Source of the DNA: Lichtheimia corymbifera B2541
Lineage: Eukaryota; Mucoromycota; Mucoromycetes; Mucorales; Lichtheimiaceae
Length of the DNA: 64,000 nucleotides
Assembly: GCA_000697475.1 (NCBI GenBank)
Contig: JNEU01001011.1
Location: forward strand, 53,658 to 117,657
Direction of reading: 5' to 3'
Position 1 is the first letter of the stretch. The number at the start of each line of letters is the position of its first letter. Below are positions 58,881 through 64,000 of this stretch, piece after piece. Under the pieces are notes generated by a model. That model made no database searches. It was not told the origin of the DNA and saw only the letters and a list, made by a program, of their open reading frames with translations. A program made the translations under genes and the position numbers.

Positions 58881-59830
58881 ATGGTTTTATAGTGTTCAAG
58901 GATGTGTCTGGCAAGTCAACCATATTTAATTTCCAGCTCTTCCACTCCCACTTTATTTTCTCTTCTTCCCATTCCCAACTGTTGGTGCATTCAACCACAA
59001 CTGCCACCTGCGTACGATTGCTCTGCTTCAACCCATCATGTCAATCCTGCAGTTCTCTTGATCCGATTGTCTTTGACTGAATGGCAAGTCAACGCCGTGT
59101 TCACAGTCTTGTCACTCTACTACAACACGCGCATTCCTTGATACTACACACTCTCTTGCACTCTCATCCGCCACAACCAATCGTAACAGCGTTCATTCCA
59201 GCAGTTGCTATTAGCGTGCACTTTACACCATTATCTCGAACAGCGTTCTTTACTTGCAGCAGCATGCCTTGCAGCCTTTTCTTATGTGGACAGGCAGATA
59301 GCCATTGTATAGAAGCAGCTTTATTTACGTGTAGCAACTTGTTTCAATACATACGGATCCTTATCGATGTCTCTATACCAATTATCAAGTGCTATTGCGC
59401 AATACAAGCATTCTTCACTCGATTGAGTTGCGAGAGACAATGACCAAGCAAGTGATTGACCAACAGCCGGAAGCGATCACAGGAGTTCTTTGTGTCAACA
59501 TGTTGGGCGTGTAATGGTTATGGATGGATGGATGCAATCAAGCACATTGGTGGATGATCCTGAAATGTTGATTTGAGTACTTGGCATGTCATCAGCGGGA
59601 AGGATGGATCATGTTGCGTGGATGCGACTGAGGATGATGATGGCTAAGGGCTTATATCTTTGACGAAAGGCGGTTTTCCACCATGGATGATACTGGATGT
59701 TGGAGCCAAGGCACGCACAGCAGCGAGTTTACAATCCTGGATGAAGATGTTTACGACGGTGGCAACCAAGGATTCAATGATGCAACGATAATGATACCCA
59801 CCGATTCTATGTGATCCACTTGGCTAGTTT
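58880..59830 (+). repeat. R segment copy 5
   Basis: Follows the single unit as in the other loci. Shares TTCCACTCCCACTTTATTTT, CTTGATCCGATTGTCTTTGA, GTAACAGCGTTCATTCCAG and TATTTACGTGTAGCAACTTG. Non-coding. Confidence 0.7.
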
Positions 59831-60489
59831 CTGGAATGAAAGACAGGATAGAAATTTGAAGGCCGGAAAGCAGATTGTATCATCTACATTGTATCGAGAC
59901 ACTTTTGTTTTTTCATCACATCACATTCATTAAAGCTTCCTTGTTGATATGCTGATAAACGATGGGCAGCAGGATTGTACACAGTTTAAATAGACGCTTC
60001 CATTTTCAAAGATAATAAATCCCAAGCAATGGTACCCAACAATAATGCTTGTAACAAAAGTTTGATCCGTTGTAAGCTTAAGTGATTGCGTTGAAGAAAG
60101 AGTGAGCTCTGATACAATATGACAGACACGAGTACATCCATATGCTGACGCATGTCAACTTCTAGCATGCGCTATTTTGTATGTATGACCTTGTACGGGT
60201 AATGATCTATTGAAACAAGCAATACCATATCCCCTGCCATTCTTTCACATAAATGCTCTCAGATGCACAGACTATTTTGGCTTGTAAACCATACACTGAT
60301 TCCATACGATCTATCACACACAGACCCTATCATAGGGACAGGAACCATTATGCAATCTCCACCAATAAGATTGACTGTCCAAGCCCCGCCCTCTCGGCTT
60401 AATTGTGCAAACGAGTTCTTTCTGCATCTTTGGTTCTGGTATAAGTGAGGCGATCGACAATGAACAAGCACCACTCTCCATCTGGAATC
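59831..60489. other. Intergenic between R copy 5 and hairpin H3
   Basis: Short open frames near 60260-60560 on both strands are unconvincing. Ends with ATCGACAATGAACAAGCACC, which belongs to the spacer family seen next to H1 and H2. Confidence 0.35.
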
Positions 60490-60850
60490 ACGCTTACAGC
60501 ATACGTAAAACATAAAGGTGGCTGTATCTCTTACCTTTACAATGAAGCGTGGGGTCTTCAATCAAACAAAGTTGATCGTCGGGGTGAAGCGCACCTTGGG
60601 TGCAAGTTTCACGATCGTCGTGGCCATTCCTAGATGTCGCAATGTCGCCACCAGCCTCGTCGAAAAAAATTCAAGAGGTCGACCTCGATTCACTTTGGCT
60701 GGTGGCGACATGGGTTGAATCAGAGGTTGATCGTGAAACTTGCACCCAAGGTGCGCTTCACCCCGACGAACAACTTTGTTCGATTGAAGACCCCACGCTT
60801 CATTGTAAAGTTAAGAGATACAGCCACCTTTATGTTTTACATATGCTGTG
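60490..60850. mobile_element. Hairpin element H3
   Basis: Same family as H1/H2: left arm from GTAAAACATAAAGGTGGCTG to CACCAGCCTCGTCG, centre AAAAAAATTCAAGAGGTCGA, right arm TTTGGCTGGTGGCGACATG back to CCACCTTTATGTTTTAC. Arms about 150 bp, well matched. It lies immediately upstream of the SF1-like fragment. Confidence 0.85.
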
Positions 60851-60867
60851 ACCATGATGCTATATAG

Positions 60868-61500
60868 TTTGCTGGTGAAAAGAGTGCACCTTGGCAACGT
60901 CCAGCAGCAAGTACAGGCGGCTTACCACCATGGCAACAACAGCGTGATGCAGGTTCAGTACCTCCACCTCCATCATCAGGGTCGGCACCTGCTCCTTGGG
61001 CAAAACAAAATTATGGACCACCACCAGGTGGCAATGCATATGGACCTCCTGGAGGCTATTATCAGGGTTATGGCGGTTATGGCGGCTACGGCGGATATGG
61101 CGGATATCAAGGTTATGATCAACCACCACCCCCACCACCACCAGGTTCTGCACCATGGGTAAGTAGTTCTATATTTTAAGTATTTTGGGATATTCATATT
61201 TCGTTATATAGCAACAGGCTGCTCCACCTCCACCTCCACCTCCACCGCCACCAAGTGATGGATATGTAAGTGAGAAAAGATGCCATATCTATAATCATGA
61301 TGTTAATCAACCATCACCCATTTATAGGATGCTGTACCTCCACCACCACCACCACCTCCATCGGATGAACCAGCTCCTCCACCACCACCTCCTTCAGCAC
61401 CCGCTCCACCACCACCCCCGCCAACAACAACAGAAATCTTGGTTCAGCAGCAGCAAACAAGGTGTAGAAGAAGCAAAAAGATACCAGATACCCACAATCC
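60868..61500 (+). pseudogene. 5'-truncated C-terminal part of a SF1/branchpoint-bridging-like protein
   Basis: Exons as read: about 60868-61158, 61213-61266 and 61328 on. Frame: APWQRPAASTGGLPPWQQQ, then PWAKQNYGPPPGGNAYGPP, GYGGYGGYGGYQGY, proline runs and APPPPPPPPPPSDGY. This is the proline/tryptophan/tyrosine-glycine-rich tail of splicing factor 1 or branchpoint-binding proteins. No KH or zinc-knuckle part precedes it; the hairpin sits where the rest should be. After the last exon the frame runs on past the expected end, while another frame gives a plausible SAAANKV and stop, so a frameshift may exist. Confidence 0.6.
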
Positions 61501-61887
61501 ATGTTCTCCCATTTCTCTATTGCATCATCTTCTTCATGACTTGATTTATGCCTGTGATATTCCTTTATTCATGTTGTTTCATTGTATACTTTTTTTATCA
61601 TTACATATGTCTTTTTTCCTATGCATATATGCAGACGTTTCTATCCACCTATGATATTTTGTGCGCAGTATATGTAGAAAATAATAGGAGAAGGCTATCG
61701 TTTATAAGCATGCACCACACGTGTATATCCAAAAGAAGGGCCGAAGCATATTAGCAAAAGTGTGGGAGGAGAGAGAAATAGCACATTGACTACTGTGGTC
61801 AGAATGACGTCGCCCAAACTTGTAATAATCTTGCCTTGTGTATAACAACATTTACCTTACTTTCTTTCCCAACCCTTATTCCTCACC
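61501..61887. other. Intergenic between the SF1-like fragment and the UBA gene
   Basis: AT-rich DNA that should contain the UBA gene promoter. No separate gene seen. Confidence 0.4.
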
Positions 61888-63729
61888 ATGTCAAAGAAGA
61901 AGAACAAGAAGCAAGAAACAACGGCTCCCGATATAAGACGCATGTTCCAAGAAGGTTTGTTACACGACATCACGTGCATGACAATCACTCACATTCTATT
62001 TCTGCTCGTTTGCTAGGTCGAGATCGAGCCATGTCGCAACTAATGGAAATGGGGTTCCGCTACGATGAAGCTCTTGAAGCTCTGAAATGCACAAGCAACA
62101 ATGTCAATCAAGCGATTCAGCTACTTGTGGAACAGGTACGTGTTCAAGCAACTGATATCTAGCAGAACAGTAGCATGATTCTTATTGGCAATGATTCAGA
62201 CACCCGATCAAGCACTTGTTCAGCCAACAACACAAGTTTCATCGCCTTCTTATGACAGTGATATTATGAGCACAAACGTTGAAGGTAATAATAATAATTG
62301 TTGCTGGATGATGAAAAGTTCTAATAACTATACGATATCAAAAAATAGAAGGACGATGTTGAGGAGGCACTAAACACACCATTGGTACGTATGAGTATAT
62401 TGGCTCTGTTTGAGATTGAAAACTTAAGTTATTATGGTTACAGACGATATCCGGTCCTCATGATGAAGACGACGAAGATCCTCCTGGTGTACATGTACAA
62501 CCTGCCTTCAGAGAAGCAATCCTCGCGGCTGGCTTTCCACGGGATGCTTTGGATATGGTCGCATATCTTACGGACGACATTGACGAAGCGCTAGAGATGC
62601 TACCCGTACGTGTGAGTTTATTGTTTATTAATGACTGTAAGCTTAACCACCATTGTGATATAGGCCATACGGGGTCCGCCTGATCAAGATCCACAGCCAC
62701 TAGATACAGAGCCGGATCCACCACCATTACCAGACTCACAGTCCATGCTGGCACATACAGAAGAAAGAGAACAACGTTCATCACATGCTACTACCGTGGA
62801 AGCTTTACCACATGACGAGCAAGGTATATGCATGAATTAGGCAGGATGGGTATGAAAGCTTTTACTGACGTGGAGCCATAATAGAATTCGACAACGGGAT
62901 GGAAATATTGATGAACACAAGAAGATATAGCTGTGATGATGCACAACACGCCCTGCGCCAGACTGGGGATCTAAAAAAGGCGTTCAGTATCCTTGAGGTA
63001 TGTAATTGCGTATGGTAACATTCAATTGTATAACTGATTTCATCGTCATCATAGCGTTCGCATCATCCGGTAGATGCCAAATCGGTCATCCTGGCTAAGA
63101 AACGCCGGAAACAAGAACAACTCGACCGCGAAGCAGAAGAAAAGGCGAATATAGGTATGGGCATATATGAATGTATATTTACTACAGGAATACATCACTA
63201 AAAAACATTGTAGTATGTACAAAATGTGGCCAACGGGGTCACAAGGATGGAAGAAGTAGTGCATGCCCCCTCAACAGTAAGTTTCTATAACCTAGCAGTG
63301 ATATTCAATTTATTGATTATGTGGTTTCTTTTAGAGCGAGCTTTAAAAAGAAAAGCCAAGGGAGACAAAGACGAAGCTCGCAAATCAAGAAAATTGTCTG
63401 ATAAAGTTACTGTCGTGGTGCCCTGTCCTTTATGCACAAAAGCCGGTATTTACGATCCGTTGAATCCACATTCACGCTCTTCGGCACGCAATTGCCCGCT
63501 AAGATCCCCGAATATCGATGACTACCTTAAGGCTGTTCTTCATGGAAACTTTTCTCGATCGGTTGTCAAGATCGGATTTGGTTCCACTTTGGCTGGTGGT
63601 GACATTGCGAAATTTGGGATTGGCGAGCCTGATCGTGAAACTTGCACACAAGGTGCGCCTGACCACGCCACGCAACTCTGTTCGATTGAAGACCCCACGC
63701 TTCATTGTAAAGTTTTTACTCAGGCTTGA
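61888..63729 (+). CDS. UBA-repeat protein with CCHC-like knuckles, reading into a solitary hairpin arm
   Basis: Exons as read: 61888-61954, 62017-62135, 62200-62284, a short exon before 62395, then about 62445-62606, 62664-62822, 62884-62998, 63055-63154, 63214-63276 and 63335-63729. UBA-like pieces: MSQLMEMGFRYDEALEALKC, FREAILAAGFPRDALDMV and MEILMNTRRYSCDDAQHALR. Near the end are CTKCGQRGHKDGRSSACPLN and CPLCTKAGIYDPLNPHSRSS, knuckle-like C/H clusters, with a lysine-rich basic stretch between. UBA domains bind ubiquitin. At exon 3/4 the canonical splices leave a one-base phase conflict. The last ~45 codons come from a hairpin-arm sequence (see next entry). An intact role is uncertain; it could be a chimera or pseudogene. 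Confidence 0.5.
63570..63722. mobile_element. Solitary hairpin arm H4
   Basis: Matches the right arms of H1-H3 from CTTTGGCTGGTGGTGACA to CTTCATTGTAAAGTTT, with no partner arm nearby. It is inside the last exon of the UBA gene. Confidence 0.8.
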
Positions 63730-64000
63730 AGGCAACGATGCAATACGCTTCTCAAAGGAAGTAGAGCTTGCTGTTGATTTGGTGCGTTATGTTGCTATCA
63801 CCTCTATGCTACTGGCTTCATTCTTTGTAACAAGTGGTTCAGCGACCACGATGCAGCACCCCCACGATTATTCACATCCGCATTCTTCTACGCGTGCCAG
63901 CAGCTTGTTCTCGGAAAAAACCCAACAGGGAGGGACTTACCATTGCAAGAGATGAGACAAGCTTTCAATGCACTCGCCATATCATCACCAAACATAAGGG
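63730..64000 (+). other. Possible coding fragment at window end
   Basis: A frame after 63860 reads FFYACQQLVLGKN then RDLPLQEMRQAFNALAISS to the edge. Together with the knuckles at 63220-63530 it recalls repeated, transposon-associated proteins of Mucorales, from memory only. Continuation lies outside the window. Confidence 0.3.

Noticed and set aside
60263..60560. Short frames upstream of hairpin H3 suggesting a DDE transposase piece
   Set aside because: Similarity is a vague impression only; no catalytic motif is visible.
1..64000. CRISPR arrays, rRNA genes, phage or bacterial features
   Set aside because: None of the expected patterns is present; the window is intron-rich eukaryotic DNA.

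Overview
This window is nuclear DNA of an early-diverging filamentous fungus, most likely Mucoromycota (Mucorales-like). The evidence is intron-rich genes with many 45-80 nt introns (GTAAGT-type donors; TAG, CAG and often AAG acceptors), fungal families such as an Erg4-type sterol reductase, carboxypeptidase Y, an Ato acetate transporter and a Cch1-type calcium channel, and lineage-type repeats. The presence of an AT-AC intron also fits, because ascomycete yeasts have lost the minor spliceosome. I cannot name the genus. All gene models were spliced by hand, and exon lengths were checked to keep one frame.

Layout. 1-9.3 kb: a small unknown protein, an MFS sugar porter (-), a vacuolar carboxypeptidase Y homologue (+) and Erg4 (-). 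9.8-13.6 kb: non-coding composite repeats. 14-21.8 kb: an R3H-domain protein (-), a peroxisomal (C-terminal AKL) 4-coumarate-CoA-ligase-like enzyme (-), a vezatin/Inp2-like membrane protein (-) and a Sec14-like CRAL-TRIO protein (+). 22-28.4 kb: a type II membrane glycosyltransferase-like protein, an Ato/GPR1 acetate transporter and a TPR protein (-). 29-31.3 kb: a lineage-type nuclease-like gene carrying an apparent frameshift. 33-34.7 kb: a class V aminotransferase (-). 35.1-41.7 kb: a 24-exon, about 1716-aa voltage-gated calcium channel with one AT-AC (U12-type) intron. 41.9-44.8 kb: a Vip1-like RRM protein (-), a DUF1279-like mitochondrial protein (+) and an F-box protein (-). 45.8-50 kb: a second large repeat block including giant hairpins. 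51.2-58 kb: a multispan membrane protein (+), decayed coding fragments, and a single-pass SH3 membrane protein (-). 58.7-64 kb: a third repeat block, a 5'-truncated SF1/BBP-like fragment cut at a hairpin element, and a UBA/zinc-knuckle gene whose last exon reads into a solitary hairpin arm.

How genes relate. There are no operons; neighbours are mostly divergent or convergent. Peroxisome or lipid themes recur (AKL-tagged ligase next to a vezatin/Inp2-like protein; Erg4; Sec14-like protein), but no pathway cluster is demonstrated.

Most notable: (1) a minor-spliceosome AT-AC intron in the calcium channel; (2) a family of non-coding composite elements (tandem array of ~170-185 bp units followed by a ~1 kb R segment) at three loci, related by sequence to ~350 bp hairpin elements; (3) gene fragments truncated or extended at those hairpins.
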